A stretch of 47,457 bases of DNA from Minisyncoccota bacterium (GTDB lineage Bacteria > Patescibacteriota > Minisyncoccia > Phycocordibacterales > JAGLPS01). Below are positions 14,713-22,431 of the stretch, one piece after another. Position 1 is the stretch's first letter, and every line of letters starts with the position of its first letter. The stretch lies in the NCBI GenBank assembly GCA_023137185.1, contig JAGLPS010000002.1:1-47457 (forward strand), written 5' to 3'. The position numbers were made by a program, and so were the translations under genes. Below the pieces are notes generated by a model, which saw only the letters and a list, made by a program, of their open reading frames with translations, was not told where the DNA came from and made no database searches.

Positions 14713-16242
14713 CTAACGAGCAAATTCAATGGCCCGTGCCTCTCGAATAACATTCACCTTGATTTCTCCCGGGTATTTAAGTTCATTTTCTATGCGTAAA
14801 GCTATATCCCTAGCCATTTTTCGGGCATCTGTGTCAGATGCTTCTGCTGATTTTACGAAAATTCTTATTTCTCGGCCTGCAGAAATAGCATACGACTTTT
14901 CCACACTAGGGAATGAGTTAGCAATTGCTTCAAGATCTTCAAGGCGTTTCAGGTAGTTTTCAACTGTGTCACGGCGAACTCCAGGTCTTCCAGCTGATAT
15001 TGCGTCAACAGCTTGCACAATATATGCCTCTGGTATTTCGTATGGGTACTCATCATGGTGTGATTGCATTGCTTGAATTATCTTTGAGTCGGCACCAAAC
15101 TTCTGAAGAATTCGTTTTCCAATTTCAACGTGAGTTCCTGACACCTCATGATCAACAGCTTTACCAATGTCATGAAGAAGTGCCGCCGCTTTTGCTACGT
15201 ATACGTCTGCCCCAAGTTCTTCAGCGATCATTTCAGCTAAATGTGCCATTTCAATTGAATGTTGAAGTACGTTCTGTCCATAACTGGTACGATAATGCAG
15301 CCTTCCTAAAATTGCCACAATTCTCTGGTCAAGATTGAACACTCCGCATTCATATACCGCCTGTTCTCCTTTTTCTTTTATAACCTCATTTATTTCTTTT
15401 TTTGCTTTTTCAATCATTTCCTCGATTTTTGCAGGCTGAATTCTTCCATCAGCAATAAGATTTTCAAGAGCAATACGCGCAACCTGTCTTCGAACGGAGT
15501 CAAATGATGAAAGAGTAATAAAACCGGGGGTATCATCAACAATTACTTCCACGCCGCTCACTCGTTCAAATGTTTTTATGTTACGCCCCTCTTTACCGAT
15601 GATTTTTCCCTTGATTTCATCAGATGGAATAGCAACGGTTGTTGTCATAATATCTGACGAAACAGAATTCGCGAGACGTTGAATTGATGTAGTGAGAATT
15701 TCTTTCGCCTTTCTTTCCAAACTTTCTTTTCCTAGCGTTTCAAGTTTTTGCATTCGTATCATCAGATCTTCTGCTGTCTGTTTTTCAACAACAGACAGGA
15801 GCTCTTTTTTAGCCTCGTCTTTTGTTATTCCCGCAACTTTCTCAAGCTCCGTTTCTTTTTGTAGTTTTAGATCCTCCGTACGTTCGCGAATAGTTTTTAT
15901 TTCAGCGACTTTTTCTTTTACACCTTCTATTTCCTTATCAGTATCGAGTTGTCGTTTGTCTAGAAATTCCTCCTTTTTTATCAAACGCCCTTCAGTTTTT
16001 TTCAACTGGTCTTCTTTTTCTTTAACTTCTATGCGAACTTCTTTTAAAGTTTCTTCGGCCTTTTTCTCTGCTCCGGCAACTGTTTTTGTGGCTTCGTCTT
16101 TCGCTTCAAGCAACATCTGCTTGACCTTAAGCTCTGTTGATCCCCGGTTTCCTAGCGAAATCATCCATCGCAGGAAATATCCAAAAGCGACACCAAGGAG
16201 CGCTGCCGAAATCGCGAAAAGAAGCGCTATTTTTAATGACAT
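14713..16242 (-). CDS. rny: Ribonuclease Y
   Basis: 509 residues, normal length. N-terminal membrane helix ('IALLFAISAALLGVAFGYFL'), a long coiled coil to about 185, a KH domain ('IPSDEIKGKIIGKEGRNIKTFE') and an HD domain with 'ALLHDIGKAVDHE' and 'HHDEYPYEIPEAYIVQAVDAIS'. RNase Y is a membrane-bound endoribonuclease that starts mRNA decay in bacteria lacking RNase E; with PNPase it provides endo- plus exonucleolytic turnover. It appears monocistronic. Confidence 0.97.
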   Translation of the reverse strand: MSLKIALLFAISAALLGVAFGYFLRWMISLGNRGSTELKVKQMLLEAKDEATKTVAGAEKKAEETLKEVRIEVKEKEDQLKKTEGRLIKKEEFLDKRQLDTDKEIEGVKEKVAEIKTIRERTEDLKLQKETELEKVAGITKDEAKKELLSVVEKQTAEDLMIRMQKLETLGKESLERKAKEILTTSIQRLANSVSSDIMTTTVAIPSDEIKGKIIGKEGRNIKTFERVSGVEVIVDDTPGFITLSSFDSVRRQVARIALENLIADGRIQPAKIEEMIEKAKKEINEVIKEKGEQAVYECGVFNLDQRIVAILGRLHYRTSYGQNVLQHSIEMAHLAEMIAEELGADVYVAKAAALLHDIGKAVDHEVSGTHVEIGKRILQKFGADSKIIQAMQSHHDEYPYEIPEAYIVQAVDAISAGRPGVRRDTVENYLKRLEDLEAIANSFPSVEKSYAISAGREIRIFVKSAEASDTDARKMARDIALRIENELKYPGEIKVNVIREARAIEFAR

Positions 16243-16412
16243 ATATGGCGATATTCTCGCTTTTTAGACTACTTCCTTATGACAGAGAGATATGTTTTAA
16301 AGGTGAAATAACCATAAAATTCAATGTTTTCTGACTTTTCAGGTTTCAAACAAAAAGCGGGATATAAACATTAACAATTAGTAACACTGTTATCATACCT
16401 GTTTCTTCTCTA

Positions 16413-16448
16413 ATTGTAAAACTCCTCTTGACAGAGGAGTTTTACAAT
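16413..16448. terminator. Terminator between rny and clpP
   Basis: 16-bp perfect stem (tip ACTCCTCT-TGAC-AGAGGAGT) located 30 bases after the clpP stop on the minus strand, with TTTTAC on the descending side. Confidence 0.8.
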
Positions 16449-16477
16449 GTTCACATCTCTCTTTAAGAGAAAGGCAA

Positions 16478-17068
16478 TTATTTTTTCGAACCTTTTTTCT
16501 GAAGAATTGTATCCACAGCTCCATATTTGAGCGCTTCTTCAGCATTCATAAAAAAATCACGCTCAACATCTTTTTCAATTTGGGAAAGAGTCTTCCCAGT
16601 GTTTTTTGCCATAATCCGATTTAATTTGTCACGAAGTTTGAGAATGTGTCGCGCGGAAATTTCAATATCTGTTGCCTGACCCTCTGCTCCTCCAAGAGGC
16701 TGGTGAATCATTACTTCCGCGTTTGGCAAGATAGCTCGTTTTCCTTTTGTACCAGAGGCAAGTATCCACGCTCCGCCGGAAGCGGCTATACCAACACAAA
16801 CTGTTGCGATATCGGGCTTGATGTGGTTCATTGTATCAATGATTGCGAGTGTCGCGGTGACTGAGCCCCCGGGGGAGTTAAGATATAGAGAAATATCCTT
16901 CTTTGAATCTTCTGATTCAAGAAACAAAAGCTGGGCGATAATAAGATTCGCGACGTTATCGTCAATTGGACCTCCCAGAAAGACAATTCGTTCGCGTAAA
17001 AGACGGGAATAAATATCATACGCCCTTTCTCCGAATTGTGATTTTTCTATAACTGTTGGAATTAACAT
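16478..17068 (-). CDS. clpP: ATP-dependent Clp protease proteolytic subunit
   Basis: 196 residues. Catalytic Ser in '[14 protein letters not shown]', His in '[19 protein letters not shown]' and Asp in the '[18 protein letters not shown]' region. ClpP forms a 14-subunit barrel that degrades proteins fed by ClpX or ClpC; no Clp ATPase gene is in the window. In many bacteria clpP follows tig; here tig lies about 600 bases upstream on the same strand with a small plus-strand gene between. Confidence 0.97.
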   Translation of the reverse strand: MLIPTVIEKSQFGERAYDIYSRLLRERIVFLGGPIDDNVANLIIAQLLFLESEDSKKDISLYLNSPGGSVTATLAIIDTMNHIKPDIATVCVGIAASGGAWILASGTKGKRAILPNAEVMIHQPLGGAEGQATDIEISARHILKLRDKLNRIMAKNTGKTLSQIEKDVERDFFMNAEEALKYGAVDTILQKKGSKK

Positions 17069-17144
17069 ATTTTTGAGTCAAAAGTCTAAAGTTTATAAAA
17101 TCTAAAAGCAAAACAGAAAGTCATTGTAGCAAAAAAATAAGCTC

Positions 17145-17289
17145 TTGACAAATTCTTTTGACTATGATTTGATTTCGGAAGAAAATGGCAGGCTCTTTAA
17201 AAGAGGTGTATCTATGGCCGTCCCTTATTAGCGGACTATGGTTCATTACATAAAGTAGTGGCCCGTAACTGCTAATAAAGGGGGTTAGG
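17145..17289 (+). promoter_or_regulatory. Structured leader with possible leader peptide for the 17290 gene
   Basis: TTGACA at 17145 is a good -35, though the -10 is weak. In the leader, CCCTTATTAGC (17222-17232) pairs with GCTAATAAAGGG (17271-17282) with one bulge; the 3' arm runs into the Shine-Dalgarno region of the next gene. A 22-codon frame (17185-17253, 'MAGSLKEVYLWPSLISG' at its start), preceded by GGAAG, overlaps the 5' arm. Translation of this frame could open the hairpin. Confidence 0.4.
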
Positions 17290-17574
17290 ATGGATAAAAC
17301 AGAAGAAATAACAGCGACATTGCGACGGATGGATAACGATAGTTTTAAGAAGTTTGACCAGGCGGCCAGCGAAGCACTGCAACTTTGTGTGGATTATTTT
17401 GATGGAGGTCAAAACGATAAAGAGGGAATGATTGACAAACTCATAGACCAGATCATGGACGTTGTGGAAATTAAACATAACTGGATATGCACGCGATATT
17501 TAATGGTACTTCAGCGTAATGGAAAAAAGTTTGATATTCCTCTCAAGAATCGTATTCAGGATCATCTCAATTAG
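17290..17574 (+). CDS. Small acidic helical protein of unknown function
   Basis: 94 residues, mostly helical, with two Cys ('ALQLCVDYFDGG', 'HNWICTRYLMVL'). No family recognised. It stands alone on the plus strand between clpP and tig, both minus, with a G-rich ribosome site (GGGGTTAGG) 1-9 bases before the ATG and its own terminator. The leader is long and can fold so as to hide the ribosome site, so its translation may be regulated. Confidence 0.72.
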   Translation: MDKTEEITATLRRMDNDSFKKFDQAASEALQLCVDYFDGGQNDKEGMIDKLIDQIMDVVEIKHNWICTRYLMVLQRNGKKFDIPLKNRIQDHLN

Positions 17575-17586
17575 TTTTTCACTACT

Positions 17587-17622
17587 TAAAAGCCCTGTGT
17601 ATTTTACATAGGGCTTTTATTT
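17587..17622 (+). terminator. Intrinsic terminator of the 17290 gene
   Basis: AAAAGCCCT...AGGGCTTTT stem with inner TGT/ACA pairs, followed by ATTTG. Confidence 0.85.
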
Positions 17623-17657
17623 GTTCTTTTCTTTATCACAGAGTCTATGTGTGGCAA

Positions 17658-18704
17658 TTACTCTTGTTTTTTTGCTTGTGAGAGAGTGGAATTTCCTTCT
17701 AAAAACTCAAACACCTTCTCATTTTTGAGAACCGATTCAATATAAATTTTTACGCGTGTCGGGTCAGCTTCTTTATAGTGGGACAAAAGGTGTTTGACTT
17801 CTTTTTCAACTTGGTCTTCCGCGGGTTCTATTTTCTCATTTGTGGCGACAGTATTGAGGATAAGCTGTGTTTTTGCCCGCTTAATGGCTGTCTCTCTCCA
17901 TGTTTTCTGCAGATCTTCCACACTCTTTTTGATTTGCCCTAAATACTGCTCAAGTGTTATTCCTGATGTCTTTAATTCTCCCTCAAATTCAGCAAACATC
18001 TTTCGTAACTCCTCTTCCACGATAATTTCCGGAAGGTCTATTTTTGATTTTTCAATAAGATTATCAATAATGGCGATTCGCTTTTTTTCTCGCGCCCTTA
18101 CTTTTTTCTCATATTCGAGGTTTCCCCGTATCTTTTTTGTAAAATCTTCTACATCAGAAAAATCACCGAGACTTTTTACAAAGATGTCGTTAACTTCAGG
18201 AAGCGCTTCAAGTTTATCCTGTTCCTTTTTTTGTTGTTGTATTGTTTCAATCACTTTTTCTACTTCTTTGTCTGAAATAGCCAAATCGTCTTTCTGCTCC
18301 ATTATTTTTTTGGCAGTATTTTTGTATTCGGAAAGAGAGATGTCAGGGAAAAGAGCCGTGCGGATTTTGAATCCAAGTGGATTTCTACGGGCAATTTTTG
18401 TGATGGTGATACGAGGAAGTCCGATGGCATTAAGACCGTTCTCCTTTAATATTTCCGGATATGCGTCTCCAAGAGCAGTTTCAGCCGCTCTGTGGAGGAT
18501 ATTCATTTCGCCAACTTTTTTGATTACAACATCTTCCGGTACATGCCCTTTTCGAAAACCGTCAACTTCTGTTTCGGTGACAGTTTTTTTAAGTGTTGTT
18601 TCCCAACATTTTTCTAAAAAATCTGCTGGAATCTCTCCTTCAATTTCTATCTCTGACTGGGGAAGATGGTTAATTTTAATGTTTTGATGCAGGTGTGTGT
18701 TCAT
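17658..18704 (-). CDS. tig: Trigger factor lacking the PPIase domain
   Basis: 348 residues from the ATG at 18704; the upstream ATG at 18752 adds 16 residues that do not resemble the family. The N-terminal ribosome-binding domain has 'GFRKGHVPEDVV' (the signature GFRxGxxP). The helical C-terminal chaperone domain ('IEKSKIDLPEIIVEEELRKM') follows almost directly, so the FKBP-like prolyl isomerase domain of about 90 residues is missing. It should still hold nascent chains at the ribosome exit tunnel. Such short forms are known from reduced genomes. Confidence 0.9.
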   Translation of the reverse strand: MNTHLHQNIKINHLPQSEIEIEGEIPADFLEKCWETTLKKTVTETEVDGFRKGHVPEDVVIKKVGEMNILHRAAETALGDAYPEILKENGLNAIGLPRITITKIARRNPLGFKIRTALFPDISLSEYKNTAKKIMEQKDDLAISDKEVEKVIETIQQQKKEQDKLEALPEVNDIFVKSLGDFSDVEDFTKKIRGNLEYEKKVRAREKKRIAIIDNLIEKSKIDLPEIIVEEELRKMFAEFEGELKTSGITLEQYLGQIKKSVEDLQKTWRETAIKRAKTQLILNTVATNEKIEPAEDQVEKEVKHLLSHYKEADPTRVKIYIESVLKNEKVFEFLEGNSTLSQAKKQE

Positions 18705-18770
18705 TTCCGTATAATTACAAACTAGTGTACTTGTATCTCCACAAATTGGCAAGTAAAGATTAACGTAAAC

Positions 18771-18807
18771 AAAAACCCCTCTGCCAGTTGGCAGAGGGGA
18801 TTTTTGT
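18771..18807. terminator. Terminator of the 19194/18809 gene pair
   Basis: CCCCTCTGCCA-GT-TGGCAGAGGGG with A5 on one side and T5 on the other; works on the minus strand after the 18809 gene. Confidence 0.88.
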
Positions 18808-18808
18808 C

Positions 18809-19174
18809 TTAGAGGTCAATCGTATCAAGCTCTGATTCTATCAACTCAAGCTCTTGGTCAAGATTTTCTAAATCTGTTGAATCTAAGTCTTTTTCAATGT
18901 CTGTGATTTCATCTGAAGAGCCCTGTGTCTCTAGAAGCTCTATTGAAGTATCGGCTGTGTCACTTCCTTCCGACATCGCGCCTTCTTTTGTTGCCATAGA
19001 CTCGTCTGCATTTTTTTCTACCCTTTGACCCCAAAAATATAAGCCTCCAAGAACAATGACAAGAATAACAATAATAATTCCGATAAGTGGTCCGATGGAA
19101 GAAGGTTTTGGTGTCTCTTCTGGCATTTGAGGCATTGCATTCACAGGGTTTTGATTGGTGTTTAGATTTTCCAT
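18809..19174 (-). CDS. Small single-span membrane protein of unknown function
   Basis: 121 residues: a Pro/Met/Asn-rich N-terminus, one transmembrane helix at about 28-49 ('IGPLIGIIIVILVIVLGGLY') and a strongly acidic Ser/Asp/Glu-rich C-terminal part with repeated 'ELE.LD..DL' spacing. No known domain. It follows the 19194 gene by 19 bases and shares a terminator, so the two probably work together in the envelope. Confidence 0.78.
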   Translation of the reverse strand: MENLNTNQNPVNAMPQMPEETPKPSSIGPLIGIIIVILVIVLGGLYFWGQRVEKNADESMATKEGAMSEGSDTADTSIELLETQGSSDEITDIEKDLDSTDLENLDQELELIESELDTIDL

Positions 19175-19193
19175 AATAATATTTTTTGTTTTT

Positions 19194-19919
19194 TTAATTT
19201 TCAGAATCAGTTTCCGCGTTTAATTTTAGTTTTACTATTTCTTTGAGGCTTTTGATTGCTTCTCGTAGATGGCTGTATACACTATGAATTTTTTCCTTTG
19301 CCTCCTTAACAAGTTCCCGAGCTTCTTCAAATGCTTCGCGTAAGGTGTCTGCGGTTACAATATCTGTAATGGCTTCTGGTATTTTCTCAACGATTACGAG
19401 AGCTTCTTCGATCTCTGCTTTTGCCGTTGTTAAATGTTCCTCTGGATCTGATGTGTCTACACCTTCTTCTTTTAATTTTTCAATTCGTGAGAAAATTCTT
19501 CCCGCTAATAATTCTGCTCTGTCAATAGCTGCAAGCAAACGCCTTACAATCTGATTCAATGAGACGTCAATTCCGTGTCTAATACGCCTCCGCGCCTCTT
19601 CCCTTGTCTCATTGGCTTGGTCAGTAATTTTTTCTTTCTGCTCTTCTAATCTCTCCCGCGCCTCTTCTTGTCTTTGTTCAACATCTATCTTGAGTGCCCT
19701 TACTCTTGTTTCAATTTCTTCACGCACCGTTTCTCTTTTCTGTTCTATCTCTCCCGCCTGTTTTTCCATCTGTTTTTTAAGTTGCTGAGTTTCCCCGTTG
19801 GAATTTAACTTTATTTGAATAGTGTCTTTCGTATTTTGGGCGTATGTGTTTAGTGCGGGGGACAGTAACAATGTTATTACAAGAAACAGCGAAATAGAAA
19901 TTTTGTTAGGTTTTTTCAT
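19194..19919 (-). CDS. Secreted coiled-coil protein of unknown function
   Basis: 241 residues with a clear signal peptide ('KISISLFLVITLLLSPALNT') and a probable cleavage after 'TYA'. Residues 45-120 form a highly charged Glu/Arg/Lys coiled coil; the rest is a helical bundle of about 110 residues ('IVRRLLAAIDRAELLAGRIF'). No catalytic motif or named domain. The first gene of a pair with 18809. Such helical periplasmic or surface proteins are frequent in candidate-phylum genomes; the role is unknown. Confidence 0.8.
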   Translation of the reverse strand: MKKPNKISISLFLVITLLLSPALNTYAQNTKDTIQIKLNSNGETQQLKKQMEKQAGEIEQKRETVREEIETRVRALKIDVEQRQEEARERLEEQKEKITDQANETREEARRRIRHGIDVSLNQIVRRLLAAIDRAELLAGRIFSRIEKLKEEGVDTSDPEEHLTTAKAEIEEALVIVEKIPEAITDIVTADTLREAFEEARELVKEAKEKIHSVYSHLREAIKSLKEIVKLKLNAETDSEN

Positions 19920-19958
19920 ATATATAATTTATTTTAATAAAATAACGGGGCTGTTTAT

Positions 19959-20066
19959 ATTTGACGAGCGAGCCTGCCTATCACAGGCTTGCCCAGCCAG
20001 GGGAGACCGCGAAAACTTCTAAATTTAATGGCGTCCGAGAGCGAAGTCAAACTATGAGTCAATACC
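19959..20066 (+). repeat. Dispersed repeat, intergenic copy
   Basis: Begins TTTGACGAGCGAG and ends TGGCGTCCGAG...GTCAATACC at 20029-20066; the same ends frame the segment within the protease gene (13685-13760, opposite strand). The middle parts differ. Confidence 0.8.
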
Positions 20067-20175
20067 TCGCGGTCTTTGCCACAATGGCTCGTGTACAGTT
20101 TTCCTAGAAGAATTATACAAAAAAACACCTCAACGAACAATGTTGGGGTGGTACACAAAAAATTAGGCTCTTTCT

Positions 20176-20222
20176 CTTCCATAAAAACAGCCCGGGCGAC
20201 GCCCGGGCTGTTTTTATGGAAG
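20176..20222. repeat. Perfect 22-bp palindrome
   Basis: Arms 20176-20197 and 20201-20222 with loop GAC; inner core ACAGCCCGGGC / GCCCGGGCTGT. It lies 50 bases after the ppa stop (minus) and could act as its terminator. Confidence 0.9.
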
Positions 20223-20277
20223 CGACCATTCATCCCCGTCCGCTTGCGGCGGGGATTGATGAACGGCAAACTTTATT
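20217..20277 (+). repeat. Dispersed repeat, short copy
   Basis: TGGAAGCGACCATT...GGCGGGGAT (40 bases) matches 38431-38470 at 38 of 40, and GGGGATTGATGAACGGCAAA continues into a match with the far end of the 38431 copy. The copy reaches the ppa stop codon. Confidence 0.85.
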
Positions 20278-20797
20278 TCTTGAACTTCTTGTTGTATAAT
20301 TCTTTTCCTTCTTCAAACGCTCTTTCTGCGTCCTCTTTATTTTTGAAGCCGATGACAGACACTTCCTTGTCCTGAAGTTTTTTATATGTGCTGTAAAAAT
20401 GTTCAAGTTCTTTAAGTGTGTGTGGGTTGATATCCGAAAGTTCTTTTACCTTTTCCCATCGCGGATCGTCAATAGGAACAGCAATAATTTTATCATCTGC
20501 TTCTCCATCATCCGTCATATTCATAAGCGCGATAGGTCTGGCACGCACCAGAATACCTGGAAGAAGCGGGTATGTGGTAAGTACTACAACATCAATCGGG
20601 TCGTTGTCGTACCATAGGGTTTGTGGGACAAAACCGTAATCAAATGGAAAGTCTTGAGTGGTATGGGTGACGCGATCTAAGGCAATGAGGCCAGTCTTTT
20701 TATCAATTTCGTATTTATTTTTTGATCCTCGATTGATTTCGATAATAACGTTTATGTTATTTTTTTCTCCGGGATCAATTTCATGCCATAAATTCAT
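20273..20797 (-). CDS. ppa: Inorganic pyrophosphatase
   Basis: 174 residues, family I (soluble) type. Metal-binding Asp residues are in 'YDNDPIDVVVL', 'DDGEADDKIIAVPIDDPRW'. 'YEIDKKTGLIALDR' and 'FPFDYGFVPQT' are also characteristic. It hydrolyses pyrophosphate released by biosynthesis. It ends the minus-strand run after nusA, 31 bases downstream. Confidence 0.96.
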   Translation of the reverse strand: MNLWHEIDPGEKNNINVIIEINRGSKNKYEIDKKTGLIALDRVTHTTQDFPFDYGFVPQTLWYDNDPIDVVVLTTYPLLPGILVRARPIALMNMTDDGEADDKIIAVPIDDPRWEKVKELSDINPHTLKELEHFYSTYKKLQDKEVSVIGFKNKEDAERAFEEGKELYNKKFKK

Positions 20798-20828
20798 ATT
20801 GTGTTATTTTTACTATCTTATAATTTCA

Positions 20829-22049
20829 TTATAGCACTTCTTTTTTTGCGTCTTCTGCATCTTTACTTTTTTCTGTGTTATTTTCATCTTTCTCTTTTTC
20901 CTCAAGGACGGTATCTTCAATGTCGGCTTCCTTATTGCTTTTGTCACTCTGAGGGGATTGGATATCAATTTTCCATCCGGTCAGTTTCGCCGCAAGGCGA
21001 ACATTTTGCCCTCCTTTCCCGATCGCGAGAGATTGCTGATCTTCTGACACTTCAACTCGGGCTTCTTTTTCTTCCTCGCTAACGATTCCAACTGAGAGTA
21101 TCTTGGCAGGAGAAAGAGCGTCTTCTATAAATTCTTGAGGAATGTCAGACCATTCAATGATGTCTATTTTTTCTCCCCCAAGCTCGCTCATTACCGTAGT
21201 TACTCTCACGCCACGTTGACCAACCATTGAACCAACAGGATCGATGTGTTCATCGTGGGAATACACAGCAATTTTGCTACGGGAACCGGCTTCACGAGCG
21301 ATTGACTTTATTTCAACCACTCCTGAACCGATTTCAGGAGTTTCAATTTCGAACAGTTTTTCCAAGAATTTTGGATGTGAACGTGACAAGCGCAAAAATA
21401 CTCCTCTAGGGGTTTCTTCAACGCGATAGAGATATGCTCTAATTCGCTCTCCGGGACGGTAATGCTCTCCACGTATTTGCTCTTCAAGTGAAAGTAGGCC
21501 TGTCGCTCTTCCCATATCAACAAAAATATTACCTCTTTCCATCCTTTGAACTACTCCGGTAACAATTTCGTCTTCGTGTTTTCCGTATTCGCCAAGTACA
21601 GAAACTTTTTCTGCTTCACGAATTTTCTGAATAATCATTTGTTTCGCGGTTTGAGCTGCGATACGGCCGTAATCACCCTTTGTTTCAAGAGGGAATACTA
21701 TCTCTTCACCTACTGTCGAACCCTTTCTGATTTTTTGAGCATTGGAAAGAAGAATATGTTTTTCAGCATTAAGCACCTCCTTTTCTGTATCTATATCTCC
21801 GCTTGCAAGTTTTTCTTCTTCAGTCATAAACACTTCAGATTCGTCCACGATTATTTTAACCTGGAAAAAATTTGTTTCACCATTTTCTGGGTTAAATTGA
21901 GCGCGAATGATTTGTCCTCGTTTCCCGTACTCTTTCTTGTATGCGGTTGCGAGGGCCATTCCAATTGCTTCAACGATTTTTTCTCTTGGAATACCACGTT
22001 CTTCTTCAAGCTGGTCTAATACAGAATGAATAACTTTTAGATCAAACAT
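20829..22049 (-). CDS. nusA: Transcription elongation/antitermination factor NusA
   Basis: 406 residues from the ATG at 22049 ('MFDLKVIHSVLDQLEEERGI'), where family members begin; the in-frame ATG at 22097 is not supported. Domains: N-terminal RNA-polymerase-binding part, S1 ('DEIVTGVVQRMERGNIFVDMG'), then two KH domains ('VGSMVGQRGVRVTTV', 'LAIGKGGQNVRLAAKL') and a short acidic tail. It modulates pausing, termination and antitermination. In many bacteria it neighbours rimP and infB; neither is here. Confidence 0.96.
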   Translation of the reverse strand: MFDLKVIHSVLDQLEEERGIPREKIVEAIGMALATAYKKEYGKRGQIIRAQFNPENGETNFFQVKIIVDESEVFMTEEEKLASGDIDTEKEVLNAEKHILLSNAQKIRKGSTVGEEIVFPLETKGDYGRIAAQTAKQMIIQKIREAEKVSVLGEYGKHEDEIVTGVVQRMERGNIFVDMGRATGLLSLEEQIRGEHYRPGERIRAYLYRVEETPRGVFLRLSRSHPKFLEKLFEIETPEIGSGVVEIKSIAREAGSRSKIAVYSHDEHIDPVGSMVGQRGVRVTTVMSELGGEKIDIIEWSDIPQEFIEDALSPAKILSVGIVSEEEKEARVEVSEDQQSLAIGKGGQNVRLAAKLTGWKIDIQSPQSDKSNKEADIEDTVLEEKEKDENNTEKSKDAEDAKKEVL

Positions 22050-22431
22050 AATAGTTTTGTTATGAACAAAGCGAATTTCAAAATCATCACTTACCAAAAT
22101 TTTGACGAAGAAGAAAAATATCTCGCTCTGCTCGTTTTTTTAAAAAAATAAGCCCGCCGAATGGCGAACTGACTATATTTCTATAATATATGTTTGCCAC
22201 CTTTTGTCAAATAGGCGCTTTTCTTACCTACTTAACCCTTAAAACTTGGAAACTTAACTAATTATCGAGGTTCAACCTCGATAATTTTTAGATGGAGACG
22301 TAATTTTGTTTTGTAATTTGTGCAGATTTGGAGGCTGGACTTCCAAGCTGGAGTTTTTAAGTATAGATAGTGACAAAATACTATGCCAAAAGAGGCGTAG
22401 GGGGTATAATTTAATAAAATATATAACGATT
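22050..22431. promoter_or_regulatory. Divergent control region between nusA and pilB
   Basis: Contains a palindrome (22260-22286) and a TATAAT box (22405-22410) that gives a leader of about 15 bases for pilB. On the minus side no clear promoter for nusA was found. No gene is seen. Confidence 0.55.
22260..22286. repeat. Palindrome upstream of the pilus operon
   Basis: AATTATCGAGGTT-C-AACCTCGATAATT, perfect 13-bp arms. The same sequence recurs at 29426-29452 just beyond the operon. Confidence 0.92.

Larger units (their letters stand above)
19920..20272. other. Repeat-rich intergenic region
   Basis: No gene seen. It contains a dispersed repeat (19959-20066) shared with the protease gene, an inverted AGACCGCG/CGCGGTCT pair around it, a 22-bp palindrome (20176-20222) and the start of a second repeat shared with 38431-38590. 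Confidence 0.75.
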
